Assembly (NCBI RefSeq): GCF_038003525.1
Contig: NZ_JBBOPI010000001.1
Location: 1,479,001 to 1,543,000 of the forward strand
Reading direction: 5' to 3'
Length of the DNA: 64,000 nt
Source: Solibacillus sp. FSL H8-0538
GTDB lineage: Bacteria; Bacillota; Bacilli; Bacillales_A; Planococcaceae
The notes under the pieces were generated by a model, which had not been told where the DNA came from, ran no database searches, and worked only from the letters and a program-made list of their open reading frames with translations. Positions 9,833 through 18,730 of the stretch are shown piece after piece. Position 1 is the first letter of the stretch; each line of letters opens with the position of its first letter. A program made the translations under genes and the position numbers.

Positions 9833-10033
9833 ATGAACGTTGTATTTGTTATTACGGAAACGGCAGAAGAAATATTAGAGATGGTGTCACAAGACGTGGC
9901 AGGATTACTCGCAGCGGTGAAGGGGGAAAGTGTAACATTCCCTTCTGGCAGTTATACATATGATTGCCATACGCTTGATCACTACTTAGTAGGTGAAGAA
10001 TATCGTCAGGAGCTTGTCATTTATTTGAAGTAG
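9833..10033 (+). CDS. Small protein of unknown function (66 aa)
   Basis: Starts 12 bp after the tubby-like gene with a GGGGAGA ribosome site, so it is probably cotranscribed. The sequence is acidic, soluble and without cysteine clusters or a signal peptide ('MNVVFVITETAEEILEMVSQ'). I do not recognise it. Operon position and ribosome site are the main evidence that it is real. Confidence 0.6.
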   Translation: MNVVFVITETAEEILEMVSQDVAGLLAAVKGESVTFPSGSYTYDCHTLDHYLVGEEYRQELVIYLK

Positions 10034-10097
10034 TTTTGCAGGAACTACGCAGTATTTGTTGAATATATGTTTGTAGTATTTTATGGTGGTGAGTAGA

Positions 10098-10364
10098 GTG
10101 GAACAGTTAAGCCTATTTCAATCAGTCATCGAAGAACAGCAGACGAAATTTCAACTAATGGACCGAGTGAAAGTCATACTAATTGATGAAGCGATTGACA
10201 GTGAAGCGCATCATTATAGGAAGTTTTACGAACCGTTTGTCATTCATAAAGTCGGAGAAATTACGAATATCTGTATAAATAAAAAACATGGAGTAACGTA
10301 TGAAGTCGATATTTATGGCATAAAGTATCTCTTCTTGGAAGAAGAGCTTGTATGGATTGGATGA
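10098..10364 (+). CDS. Small protein of unknown function (~88 aa)
   Basis: The frame is open from an ATG at 10083, but the GGTGGTGAG ribosome site lies just after that ATG and fits the GTG at 10098, giving 'MEQLSLFQSVIEEQ'. The body has alternating strand-like segments ('KVILIDEAIDSEAHHYRKFY', 'VTYEVDIYGIKYLFLEEELVWIG') suggesting a small beta-barrel. Soluble, family not recognised. Third gene of the 9.3-10.4 kb group, followed by a terminator. Confidence 0.62.
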   Translation: MEQLSLFQSVIEEQQTKFQLMDRVKVILIDEAIDSEAHHYRKFYEPFVIHKVGEITNICINKKHGVTYEVDIYGIKYLFLEEELVWIG

Positions 10365-10424
10365 AAAGGTAGTGGTTCATATTTACTTTGAGTCACCTCC
10401 TTTTGTGGCAAAATCAATTGCAGG

Positions 10425-10457
10425 GAAAAAAGCGCTAATAAAAGCGCTTTTTTTGTT
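10425..10457 (+). terminator. Rho-independent terminator
   Basis: AAAGCGCT / AGCGCTTT stem with a 6-nt loop and a seven-T tail, closing the small-gene group. Confidence 0.88.
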
Positions 10458-10571
10458 GGGAAAAGGGATAGTGTGTTACTAAAACCCTAAATTGTAAATT
10501 ATATGTTAAATTTAGTTAACAGAAATGTTAAGATGAATACTTAATGAAATTTCTATTTTGGTGGTGATAGG

Positions 10572-12143
10572 ATGCTAACGATTTTTGGTGGAATTGGTTT
10601 GTTCTTACTTGGCATGACCATGTTAACAAATGGACTAAAAGAAATTGCAGGAGATGCACTGAAACGCTGGTTGAATACGTTTACGAAAGGGACCTTTAGC
10701 TCAATTATTTCAGGAACCCTGATGACCATACTTGTTCAGTCCTCTACAGCAACTACGCTATTAACGATTGGCTTTGTGAGTGCAGGGCTTTTAACATTTA
10801 TTCAATCTATTGGTATTATTATTGGTGCCAATATCGGTAGTACGAGTACGGGCTGGATTATTTCATTAATCGGCTTCAAAATTAGCTTACAGGCGATGGC
10901 GCTTCCGATTATCGGGGTCGGCGTCTTTATGTCACTAATTGCGCCGATTGATGTGAAGAAATTTGGAGGCGTTTTAGCAGGATTCGGTTTACTCTTTCTA
11001 GGGATTGATATGCTGCAACAGGGAATGGGGTCTGCTCAAGACTTAATTGCATTTGATTCGCTTCCGGCTGATTCAATTGTTTCTATTTTCCTGTTAATTA
11101 TCATTGGGCTTGTTATGACAGTTATTATGCAGGCATCCAGTGCGGCAATGGCTGCTACACTGACCGCTTTATTTGCGGGTGCGATTGATTTTGAGCAAGC
11201 AGCGTATTTAGTTATCGGGCAAAATGTCGGCACAACTGCAACGGCGCTATTTGCTGCGATTGGTGCGTCGGTTTCGGCAAAGCGTACTGCAATGACGCAC
11301 TTACTATTTAACGTAGTGACGGCAATACTAGTGACGCTTATTTTTCCGTATTTTTTACAGCTGACGAAATGGATTACTAAATATATGGCGGGCTCGTTTG
11401 ACGAGACGCTTGGGCTTGCTATTTTCCATACGTTATTTAGCGTCCTAGGTGCGGTTCTATTCGTGCCATTTATTAAGCCCTTTGCTAATTTCCTAATTAA
11501 AATCGTGCCAGAGCGTGAAAATGCTTTAACGCGTAATTTGGATGATAACTTAGTGAAAATGCCGTCAGTGGCGATTGACGTGTCATTCAAGACATTGCGT
11601 GACATCATGATCGAATTAACAAATGCTCTACATCATTTAATGGCAGCAAAAAAGGTGACAGTTGAGTATGAGAAGAAGATGCTTGAAGTGGAAGAAGCAA
11701 TAGATATTACACGACAGTTTTTAGACGGTGTTCTTGTAACATCAACACGTGAACGTCAAAAGCTAATTTCGATTCTTCATACATTGGATCACTTATCGCG
11801 TCTCATTAAAGTACTGCGCGAACAGCAAAAGGTGGAGGCCATTTATTTGCAGGAGAAATTGATGCAGGAATGGCATATAATTTTAACAAGTATTCAAGAA
11901 AGCTTGCTAGATGAAGATAAAATATTGGATATTTCGATTCTGTTGGAGCAAACTTCCCAGCAAATGGCACAAGAACGTCGTGAACGCCGAAATCTATACT
12001 TCGAACGCTCTGTAGCGAACGAAACGCAGCTTGAAGTAGCTGTTTCAAAGGTAGAAGCACTACTATGGATTGACCGTCTTGTATACCATTACTGGCGTGC
12101 AACTGCGCGTATGGCAGAGTTCCAAGCAATTAATGAAGAATAA
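10572..12143 (+). CDS. Na+/phosphate cotransporter family protein with PhoU-like tail
   Basis: 523 aa membrane protein. The N-terminal ~310 residues contain two copies of the Na/Pi-cotransporter II motif: 'GTLMTILVQSSTATTLLTIG' and 'TVIMQASSAAMAATLTAL', each with the QSS/QASS signature, plus the paired 'GANIGSTSTG' and 'GQNVGTTATA' loops. The last ~190 residues are a helical, PhoU-like cytoplasmic domain. The family moves phosphate with sodium, though some members only sense or balance phosphate. GGTGGTGATAGG ribosome site; strong terminator downstream; single gene. Confidence 0.9.
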   Translation: MLTIFGGIGLFLLGMTMLTNGLKEIAGDALKRWLNTFTKGTFSSIISGTLMTILVQSSTATTLLTIGFVSAGLLTFIQSIGIIIGANIGSTSTGWIISLIGFKISLQAMALPIIGVGVFMSLIAPIDVKKFGGVLAGFGLLFLGIDMLQQGMGSAQDLIAFDSLPADSIVSIFLLIIIGLVMTVIMQASSAAMAATLTALFAGAIDFEQAAYLVIGQNVGTTATALFAAIGASVSAKRTAMTHLLFNVVTAILVTLIFPYFLQLTKWITKYMAGSFDETLGLAIFHTLFSVLGAVLFVPFIKPFANFLIKIVPERENALTRNLDDNLVKMPSVAIDVSFKTLRDIMIELTNALHHLMAAKKVTVEYEKKMLEVEEAIDITRQFLDGVLVTSTRERQKLISILHTLDHLSRLIKVLREQQKVEAIYLQEKLMQEWHIILTSIQESLLDEDKILDISILLEQTSQQMAQERRERRNLYFERSVANETQLEVAVSKVEALLWIDRLVYHYWRATARMAEFQAINEE

Positions 12144-12153
12144 AATTAAAAGG

Positions 12154-12199
12154 GGTAGCGCCAAAAGCGAGAATTTTCACTTTTGGCGCTACCTTTACT
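12154..12199 (+). terminator. Strong terminator after the Na/Pi cotransporter
   Basis: 14-bp perfect stem GGTAGCGCCAAAAG / CTTTTGGCGCTACC followed by TTTACTT. Confidence 0.85.
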
Positions 12200-12343
12200 T
12201 CATCACCTCCAGCAATGACATTCCAAGTCGCTTTCGCAATAATGGATTTTCTTTCTTCATGATTCACTATTTTATGCATAGGAGAATTATTTATAAATTG
12301 TGGTATTATTTTAGTGCAGGTGTATTAAAAAGGAGAGTTAACG

Positions 12344-12874
12344 ATGATTTGGTGGATAATTACTGCAGAAATAGCTTTTTGGATTGCGATCATTGCTGGT
12401 TTATTTACACGTTACATATTGAAATGGCATAAGGTGAGTATTGTATTATTTTTATTAACACCATTAATTGATTTAGCGCTAATAGTATTAACGGCTATTG
12501 ATTTGAAAAAAGGTACGAATGCTTCCGCTGTCCACGGCATAGCTGCAATTTATATTGGAATTTCTATCGCCTATGGTAAAACAATGATTGCTATGGCAGA
12601 CGAAAAATTTCAAACGTGGGTGTTGAAAAAGAAAAGTAATAAAGTGCGCCTAAAAGGAAAAGAAAAAGGTGTGTATGAAGTGAAAATGTGGGCGAGACAT
12701 ATCGCTGCTTATATTATTGGCGTTTCTTTGCTATGGCTAATGATTCAATTTATCGGGCAGCAAGGAGATACTCTAGCGCTTTATGGTGTGATAAAGTGGT
12801 GGGGACTAGTACTATTAATCGATGGGGCCATCAGTCTCTCGTATATTTTATTTCCAAAAGGAGTAAAAAGATAA
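12344..12874 (+). CDS. YmcC-like integral membrane protein
   Basis: 176 aa with about five hydrophobic segments: 'MIWWIITAEIAFWIAIIAGLF', 'VSIVLFLLTPLIDLALIVLTA', 'HGIAAIYIGISIAYGKTMI', and two near the C-terminus. A basic cytoplasmic loop (~residues 90-110, rich in Lys) lies between. The N-terminus resembles B. subtilis YmcC, an inner-membrane protein of unknown role. AAGGAG site 9 nt before the ATG. The role cannot be inferred from context. Confidence 0.65.
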   Translation: MIWWIITAEIAFWIAIIAGLFTRYILKWHKVSIVLFLLTPLIDLALIVLTAIDLKKGTNASAVHGIAAIYIGISIAYGKTMIAMADEKFQTWVLKKKSNKVRLKGKEKGVYEVKMWARHIAAYIIGVSLLWLMIQFIGQQGDTLALYGVIKWWGLVLLIDGAISLSYILFPKGVKR

Positions 12875-12992
12875 ACATGAGGGACATATAATAATTAGAG
12901 AAATGGTATTAAGGTGGCTAAAAATTATTAACATGGGACTTTTTTGCTAGTTCAGCCGTAGGGATAGTTAGCTTATAAAAAAGGAGCCAGAC

Positions 12993-13607
12993 ATCATTAG
13001 AAATCAAAATTTAGGCCTTGTGTTAAAGCATTTTATGTTTATGTGGATGTTGACAGCTGTTGGTCTGTTTATTGGTACAATGCTTCCACCGTCTATTATA
13101 TTACCAATTTCCATTATTACTATTATTCTTCTTATCGTTGTAATTTTTGTGCGAAATGTGCGGTTGGCGAATTCAATTATGTATGCGATTCCATTATTAG
13201 TCGGGATTACACTATTTTGGACAACACAGTTTTATATGAATGAGTTAGGAAGTACGCTTGTCTTTAGTGTATTTGTCGGGACGATTGTGATATTTATACT
13301 ACTGGGATTTGTCGGAATGCACATTAAGGATATTTCAGGTATCGGTGGTTACTTATTCGGCGCTCTTATTGTCATCATCGTATTTTCTGTGCTCTTTATA
13401 TTCATTCCAGTGGGCAATACAGCCTCATTACTGCTTGCAGGGGCGACGATTCTCGTATTCACACTTTATACCGTGTATGATTTTAATCAAATTCGTCATA
13501 ATCATGTAGGGGAAGATCAAGTTGTGGGAGTGGCGTTAAGCCTATATTTAGACTTTATTAACCTTTTCAGAAATATCCTTGAGATTATTTGGCGTTTAAA
13601 AGATTAA
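12993..13607 (+). CDS. Bax inhibitor-1/YccA family membrane protein
   Basis: Seven hydrophobic segments and the C-terminal family block 'TLYTVYDFNQIRHN...GVALSLYLDFINLFRNILEI' identify the BI-1/TMBIM family (calcium-leak channel type; B. subtilis YetJ is a member). The first ATG/GTG-type codon, GTG at 13020, is 33 bp from the only ribosome site (AAGGAG, 12981-12986). The spacing instead fits ATC at 12993 or ATT at 12996, both in frame, giving a normal soluble N-terminus '(M)RNQNLGLVLKHFMFMW'. A non-canonical start is therefore proposed. If wrong, the gene starts at 13020. Confidence 0.82.
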   Translation: MIRNQNLGLVLKHFMFMWMLTAVGLFIGTMLPPSIILPISIITIILLIVVIFVRNVRLANSIMYAIPLLVGITLFWTTQFYMNELGSTLVFSVFVGTIVIFILLGFVGMHIKDISGIGGYLFGALIVIIVFSVLFIFIPVGNTASLLLAGATILVFTLYTVYDFNQIRHNHVGEDQVVGVALSLYLDFINLFRNILEIIWRLKD

Positions 13608-13629
13608 TAATAGTAGTAATTTAGACAAT

Positions 13630-13684
13630 AAAAAATCGTCCGTACATGTGCAAAATTTTTGCGCATGTGTGGACGATTTTTTTA
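13630..13684. terminator. Bidirectional terminator
   Basis: Long stem AAAATCGTCC...GGACGATTTT with inner GCAAAA/TTTTGC pairing and T runs on both strands, between two convergent genes. Confidence 0.88.
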
Positions 13685-13876
13685 TTTACGCTGCTGTCGC
13701 TCTAGCTTTAATCCTTTATAGCGAATAATCATGCCAATTATGACAAATACCCAACCAATTGCCATGAACGCGTACTCAAGCGCCTGATTTCCTTCAGGTA
13801 GTACGTTGAAAATCGCTATACAGACGACAACAATGCCAGAAAACGAAACTAAAAGTCCTGCCATTACTAAACTCAT
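13682..13876 (-). CDS. Small two-helix membrane protein
   Basis: 64 aa from the ATG at 13876, which follows a GAGAGGTG site; longer starts upstream lack one. Two hydrophobic segments ('LVMAGLLVSFSGIVVVCIAIF' region and the 'YAFMAIGWVFVIIGMIIRY' region) and a basic tail 'KGLKLERQQRK' put both ends on the cytoplasmic side. Function unknown. Shares a terminator with the BI-1 gene. Confidence 0.62.
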   Translation of the reverse strand: MSLVMAGLLVSFSGIVVVCIAIFNVLPEGNQALEYAFMAIGWVFVIIGMIIRYKGLKLERQQRK

Positions 13877-14132
13877 ACGTGTCACCTCTCGCCAAATTTT
13901 ATCACTAGTCGCAAAGCAAAAGCAAGATGATAGGAGCTTTGTGAACTTCAAAGTGAAAAATATCCATTTAGTGATTGGCGTCTTATTTTTATAGCATTAT
14001 ACTATAGTGATAGGAGTTCCGTAAATTTAATAATGATAGAGGTGCGCAAAATGAATATTCAGCCCATTTCGAGAACATTGTATAAACACTTTCATAATTT
14101 TTCTGGAGAGGAGGCATTTTTGCAAGCAAATA

Positions 14133-15131
14133 TTAAGTCGGCCGTGCTTTTTTCCATGCGTTGTAAATGTTCAACACTAAGGAAAGCATCAGAATTCCTA
14201 TTATTCCAAAGATGAAGTTACGTTCAAGCTGCATATTGGCCATATCGAATACATTCGCCAAGTATACGATGAAATCAGGGTTGAAAAAAGTTGAACTACT
14301 GACAAGGCCAATAAAAATTACTGTAGCCATTATTTCATAGAATGTCTCAAATAATGCGAGTTTCTTTGTCCATTTTCCTTGTAATAGCTTATAGAAAGAT
14401 AGAGCTACTTGGACGAGCAAAACAATTACAACGGGAATCGACCAGGCCATTAATGACTCCTGATTTAATGCAGGCATGACAAAAAGTAATTCACCATCAA
14501 TGGTTTCATAAATACCAATTAATTTTTCTGCATTAAAATAAATGGTAGCCCAAACAGCAGTCCCCAAAAAACTACCATAAATGTGGGATTTAGAAATGCG
14601 TTTTTCCACTGCTATTAGTTCAACATCTTTCAAATGATTAGGTGTCCATTCTTCAAAATTCATCGTTAGTGGCTCCGATTTTTTTGAAGAGGATACACGT
14701 TCTAAAATCGCAAAAATAATCGTAAGCCAACAAAATACTTGTACCGCTACGGATACAGCTCGCGAAATCCCATTGCTTATAAATAGTACGAACGTATTTA
14801 CAATAGAGCTATTAAGTTCGAGGTTAAAAAAAGAGGTCACTAGTAAAGTAATCAACGAAATTGTTATTGCAATCGGTACAATTAGTTTCAATAACGATAC
14901 ATATAAATCAAAGTAACGCGGCCCGATTAAGTGCATGTGGCGTCCCGTATAATTACTAGCAACCACAGCCGGATTACCTAATTTACTTAATACGTGGCGT
15001 AAATCTTCCTCAGAATATTCCTCTGGTAGCATATCTTTAATTGTTGCACGCAGTTCATGGCCAATCTTTTTTCGTTTGTTCCCTGGAAGGCGGCGCTGTA
15101 CTTCTTGTATATACTTATCAATTAAATCCAA
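14133..15131 (-). CDS. HAAS-domain integral membrane protein
   Basis: 332 aa from a TTG start at 15131 with a GGGGGAAAG ribosome site. The first ~60 residues, 'DLIDKYIQEVQRRLPGNKRKK...LRATIKDMLPEEYSEEDLRHVLSKLGNPAVVASNY', are the HAAS signalling-type helical domain found next to PadR-like regulators. About seven membrane helices follow. The role is unknown, probably stress or envelope signalling. No PadR gene is next to it here. A short plus-strand frame beginning at 14051 overlaps its 3' end and has a protein-like N-terminus, but I could not support it as a gene. Confidence 0.72.
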   Translation of the reverse strand: MDLIDKYIQEVQRRLPGNKRKKIGHELRATIKDMLPEEYSEEDLRHVLSKLGNPAVVASNYTGRHMHLIGPRYFDLYVSLLKLIVPIAITISLITLLVTSFFNLELNSSIVNTFVLFISNGISRAVSVAVQVFCWLTIIFAILERVSSSKKSEPLTMNFEEWTPNHLKDVELIAVEKRISKSHIYGSFLGTAVWATIYFNAEKLIGIYETIDGELLFVMPALNQESLMAWSIPVVIVLLVQVALSFYKLLQGKWTKKLALFETFYEIMATVIFIGLVSSSTFFNPDFIVYLANVFDMANMQLERNFIFGIIGILMLSLVLNIYNAWKKARPT

Positions 15132-15434
15132 TTGCTTTCCCCCTTTAAAAGGTCACTTAGTGGCATAAAGTTAACACCCTCTTGCAATCTATGAAAGTTT
15201 CTGTACTGTTATTTTATGTAAATTAATGTATGGATACAATCAAAATGAAATCTTTTATTCATCTAAAAATAAGAATAAACAGGTAATAAAAGTTTAGTGA
15301 ACAAGCTTCTCGAATCTTTGTTTGAGAAGCTTTAAGGTTAATCGTTTCCAAACCTCGCTTTGGAAAGGTTTCTTAAAAGTTTTCATAATATTGAAAAAAC
15401 AAATGTTATAATTAGGAAGAAGGGAGAGATGTGA
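15132..15434 (+). other. Intergenic region with hairpins and an extended -10 promoter
   Basis: Contains the stem AAGCTTCTC / GAGAAGCTT at about 15302-15332, a second stem TTTCCAAA / TTTGGAAA near 15347-15370, and an extended -10 element TGTTATAAT (15404-15412) with no clear -35, positioned for the downstream GNAT gene. Confidence 0.5.
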
Positions 15435-15962
15435 ATGACGTCCATTCAACTTATTACACCTACGCTTGCGTATAAATCACAAATAAATGCTTATAAAGAT
15501 GAATTTCCATACAGTCCAAATGGAATTGAAGGTAGTTCGCAGCTTGTTCTAGCAAATAGTATAGAGGATTGGCTTAATCAAGTTGAAAATAATCGACATT
15601 GGGATACTGTACAACAAGGGTGGATGCCAGCAGAGTAGTACATAGCAATCGATACGAAAAATAATACAATTGTGGGAATGCTTAATTTACGAAAGGAAAT
15701 AAAAGACAATTTATTAAATTATATTGGTCATATTGGCTACTCAATTGCACCAAGCAAAAGACGTCAAGGACTGGGTACCATAATGTTACAGCTTGCTTTA
15801 ATAGAGGTAAAAAACCTTGGATTAGATAGGGTGCTCGTAACATGCACAGATGACAATATTGCTTCAGCTGGAGTAATTGAAAATAACGGTGGCGTATTAG
15901 AAAATAAATGCGTAGACCCTGGTGACCAAAAATTAACAAGAAGATATTGGATTGAATTGTAA
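15435..15962 (+). pseudogene. GNAT acetyltransferase with one in-frame TAG
   Basis: The reading frame runs 175 codons and is complete apart from a single TAG at 15636-15638, between 'GWMPAE' and 'YIAIDTKNNTIVGMLNLR'. The second part carries the acetyl-CoA-binding motif 'IAPSKRRQGLGTIMLQLAL' and the C-terminal 'NIASAGVIENNGGVLENK', both typical of GNAT N-acetyltransferases. CAG to TAG is the simplest explanation. GGGAGAG ribosome site before the ATG. Recent inactivation or a sequencing error is more likely than suppression. Substrate unknown. Confidence 0.85.
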
Positions 15963-15984
15963 GAATTCTTTTATGCATAACCAG

Positions 15985-16915
15985 ACATACAACTTAGAAA
16001 AAAGGTTCCCAAATCAGTGGATAAAAAACCATTCATTTCATCTGTAAATGTGATTCGTAATAACGCTCACAAATATTCGGTATCAGCTATGTGTGCCGTC
16101 TTCAATCTGCCTACAAGCACATATTATTATCACGCTGATATTTCTCGTAAACGTGCACAAAAAGTCGAAGATACAATGATTTTAAAGGAAATAGCCTGTA
16201 TTTTTAAAGAAAGTCGCAATAATTATGGCACACGTAAAATCAAGAAAGAATTGACGAGATTGCCTGAACCAAAACAGGTTTCACGTCGCCGAATTGGGCT
16301 CTTGATGATTGAACTAGGACTGGTTTCAATTTATACGGTGGCACAATTTAAACCACATAAATCAAGTTGTAATGAAGCACCCGTAAAAAATGAATTACAG
16401 CGTCTATTCAAGCAGGATGAGCAATTAGCGGTCATCGTCAGTGATGTAACCTACGTTCGTGTCGGAAAAAGTGGCACTATGTATGCTTATTTGTAGATCT
16501 TTTCAACCGTGAAATCATCGGCCATAGTGCTGGTGAAAATAAAATGGCAGAGCTGGTACATCAAGCCATTGCGCGTATCAAGGCTAATTTAATGACGTCA
16601 AAATGTTTCATACAGATCGTGGAAAAGAGTTTGATAACAAGCTGATTTCATAGGTGCTTGAAGCATTTGGTATCTAGCGATCACTTGCATGAAGGGTTGT
16701 CCTTACGATAACGCCGTGGCTGAAGAGACGTTCAAAGTATTTAAAACAGAATTCGCTAATCAAGCCCACTTCACCTCTCATGAACAACTCGCCTTGAACT
16801 TGGCGATTATGTTCATTGGTACAACAATATCCGAATTCACGGAACACTGGGCTATTTAACACCAGTGGAATTCAAACAACAGACCTCATAATTTTTGTCC
16901 AGTTTAGTGTTGATA
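15985..16915 (+). pseudogene. IS3-family insertion sequence, truncated copy with broken orfB
   Basis: Most of an IS3-family OrfB. The first 160 codons are open ('SAMCAVFNLPTSTYYYH', 'YGTRKIKKELTRL', 'IVSDVTYVRVGK'). A frameshift near 16480 then leads to 'YVCLFVDLFNREI', 'FHTDRGKEFDN' and 'GCPYDNAVAEETFKVFK', with extra stops. The orfA half is missing. The 3' end GTCCAGTTTAGTGTTGAT (to about 16912) is shared with the opposite-strand copy at 20.7 kb. The two copies therefore bracket the ABC exporter genes with their 3' ends facing inward. Confidence 0.82.
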
Positions 16916-16966
16916 TTCCAGTTAATGGTATTGCAACTTGAGTTCATATAAAAGAAGAGGGAGAAA

Positions 16967-18730
16967 ATGAAAAATATAAACTCTAAGGAAATAAGTTTGA
17001 TTAAAGTTTATCTATGGGCTATTTCCTTTATAAGGCCATATTTAAGTAAAGTGTTACTACTAATTATTTGTGGATTAATTATCTCTGTAAGCGAACTAAT
17101 CATTCCAAAAATGTTTGGATATTTTATCGACGATGTTTTAAAAAATAAGAAAATAAATTTATTTGTTTATTGTTTGTTCGCAATATTATTAATATTATTG
17201 CTAAAATTAATCGCTACAGCTGCGAAAGAATATTTGCAACGATACATTCAGGAAAATAGTGTGAGAGATTTACAGTGGAATATTGTGACGAAATTACGAA
17301 TTCTTGGTGTCAGTTATCTGGAAAAGAACTCTACTGGGAAAATACTCGCCTTAGTAAACACTGAAGTTGCGGCATTACAAGAATTGTATAGAAGATATTT
17401 TCCTGAAATTATACAACATATTTTATTTGTTTTTATTTCTGTTTATTTCATGTTAGATATCAGTCTTTATTTAAGTATATCTATAATACCTTGCTTTTCC
17501 CTCTACTATTTATTCGGTCCAAAGATTGAAAAGAAAGCTTCGAATATTGCAAAAAAACTAGCAGGTAGTCAAATAAATTTAGGACAAAAATATTATGAAA
17601 GTGTCTCTTTACTCAAAGAACTGAATGTGTTTAATAGCTTTGAGTGGGATTTACATAAAACATTAACAGAGGTAGAGAACAATGCAAATTTATATTCGAA
17701 GCGATATTGGTATGCATATTTAAGAGGATCGATTCGTCGTTTTACTTATTACTTTGGCGCAATTATTCTTATTTTATTAGGTAGTTTTTTAATAAAAGAA
17801 GGTACTATAACTGCAGGGGAATTTGTTTCATTTTTACTATTATATTTAGTAACGATGCATAAATTAACATCAATCATTACTCTTTTAACGGAGCAAAAAA
17901 TGCTAATGTTTCAAGCGAGTAAACTATATGAATTTACTCATTTAGAACCAACTATTAAAGAAAAGGAAGGGGCTATCCATTTAAATAAGGTAGAAGGAAA
18001 TATCAATTTTGAAAATGTCTCCTTTTGTTATACTCCTAATAATCCGATATTAAAAGATTTAAGTTTTAATATTAAGTCTGGTGAAAAAATAGCATTTGTT
18101 GGAGAGTCAGGATGTGGAAAATCAACAATTGCCAAGTTGATTACCCGTTTTTATGATTGTAATAGTGGAACAATCTCAATTGATAGCAATCCAATTAACT
18201 TACTGAGTTTGGGGACAATTAGACAATCGATTGGAATTGTCTTTCAAGACGTTTATATTTTTGGATCTACCATTAAAGAGAATATTTTATTTGGAAATCC
18301 ATACGCATCAGAAGAAGAGATAATTGAGGCATCAAAGGCAGCTCATCTGCATGACTATATCATGGAATTACCTGATCAATATAATACTAAAGTTGATGAA
18401 AAAGGGGTTACTTTATCAGGTGGACTCAAACAACGAGTGGGTTTGGCAAGACTATTTATAATGAATCCATCTATAGTATTAATGGATGAACCAACATCCG
18501 CTTTAGATAATATAACTGAAAAAAATATACAAAAATCTTTAGATAATTTTCTAGTGGGGAAGACGGTAATAACCATTGCTCACAGATTAAGTACGATTCG
18601 AAATTATGACCATATATACGTACTTGATAATGGCAAGATTACAGAATCTGGTTCACATGGGGATTTACTAGCAAAGAATGGCCTTTATAAGAAATTTATA
18701 ATACAAACGAAAGAAGCTGGGCTCTTATGA
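16967..18730 (+). CDS. ABC exporter half-transporter, first of pair
   Basis: 587 aa fused membrane/ATPase subunit. Residues ~15-320 contain six hydrophobic segments of the ABC exporter domain. The nucleotide-binding domain has Walker A 'GESGCGKST' at about residue 379, Walker B 'IVLMDEPTSALD' and the H-loop 'TIAHRLSTI'. The signature is LSGGLKQR, where most exporters have Q in place of L. It overlaps the next gene by 4 bp (ATGA), so the two likely form a heterodimer. No toxin, bacteriocin or immunity gene is adjacent, so the substrate cannot be named. More AT-rich than neighbouring core genes and flanked by IS3 copies, suggesting acquisition by transfer. Confidence 0.9.
   Translation: MKNINSKEISLIKVYLWAISFIRPYLSKVLLLIICGLIISVSELIIPKMFGYFIDDVLKNKKINLFVYCLFAILLILLLKLIATAAKEYLQRYIQENSVRDLQWNIVTKLRILGVSYLEKNSTGKILALVNTEVAALQELYRRYFPEIIQHILFVFISVYFMLDISLYLSISIIPCFSLYYLFGPKIEKKASNIAKKLAGSQINLGQKYYESVSLLKELNVFNSFEWDLHKTLTEVENNANLYSKRYWYAYLRGSIRRFTYYFGAIILILLGSFLIKEGTITAGEFVSFLLLYLVTMHKLTSIITLLTEQKMLMFQASKLYEFTHLEPTIKEKEGAIHLNKVEGNINFENVSFCYTPNNPILKDLSFNIKSGEKIAFVGESGCGKSTIAKLITRFYDCNSGTISIDSNPINLLSLGTIRQSIGIVFQDVYIFGSTIKENILFGNPYASEEEIIEASKAAHLHDYIMELPDQYNTKVDEKGVTLSGGLKQRVGLARLFIMNPSIVLMDEPTSALDNITEKNIQKSLDNFLVGKTVITIAHRLSTIRNYDHIYVLDNGKITESGSHGDLLAKNGLYKKFIIQTKEAGLL

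Noticed and set aside
10572-12129. Minus-strand frames (up to 190 codons) opposite the Na/Pi cotransporter
   Set aside because: Antisense shadows with no ribosome site or recognisable domain.
14033-14215. Plus-strand gene beginning near 14051
   Set aside because: The N-terminus looks protein-like, but the frame then runs antisense through the 3' end of the HAAS gene and stops there; no homologue recognised.
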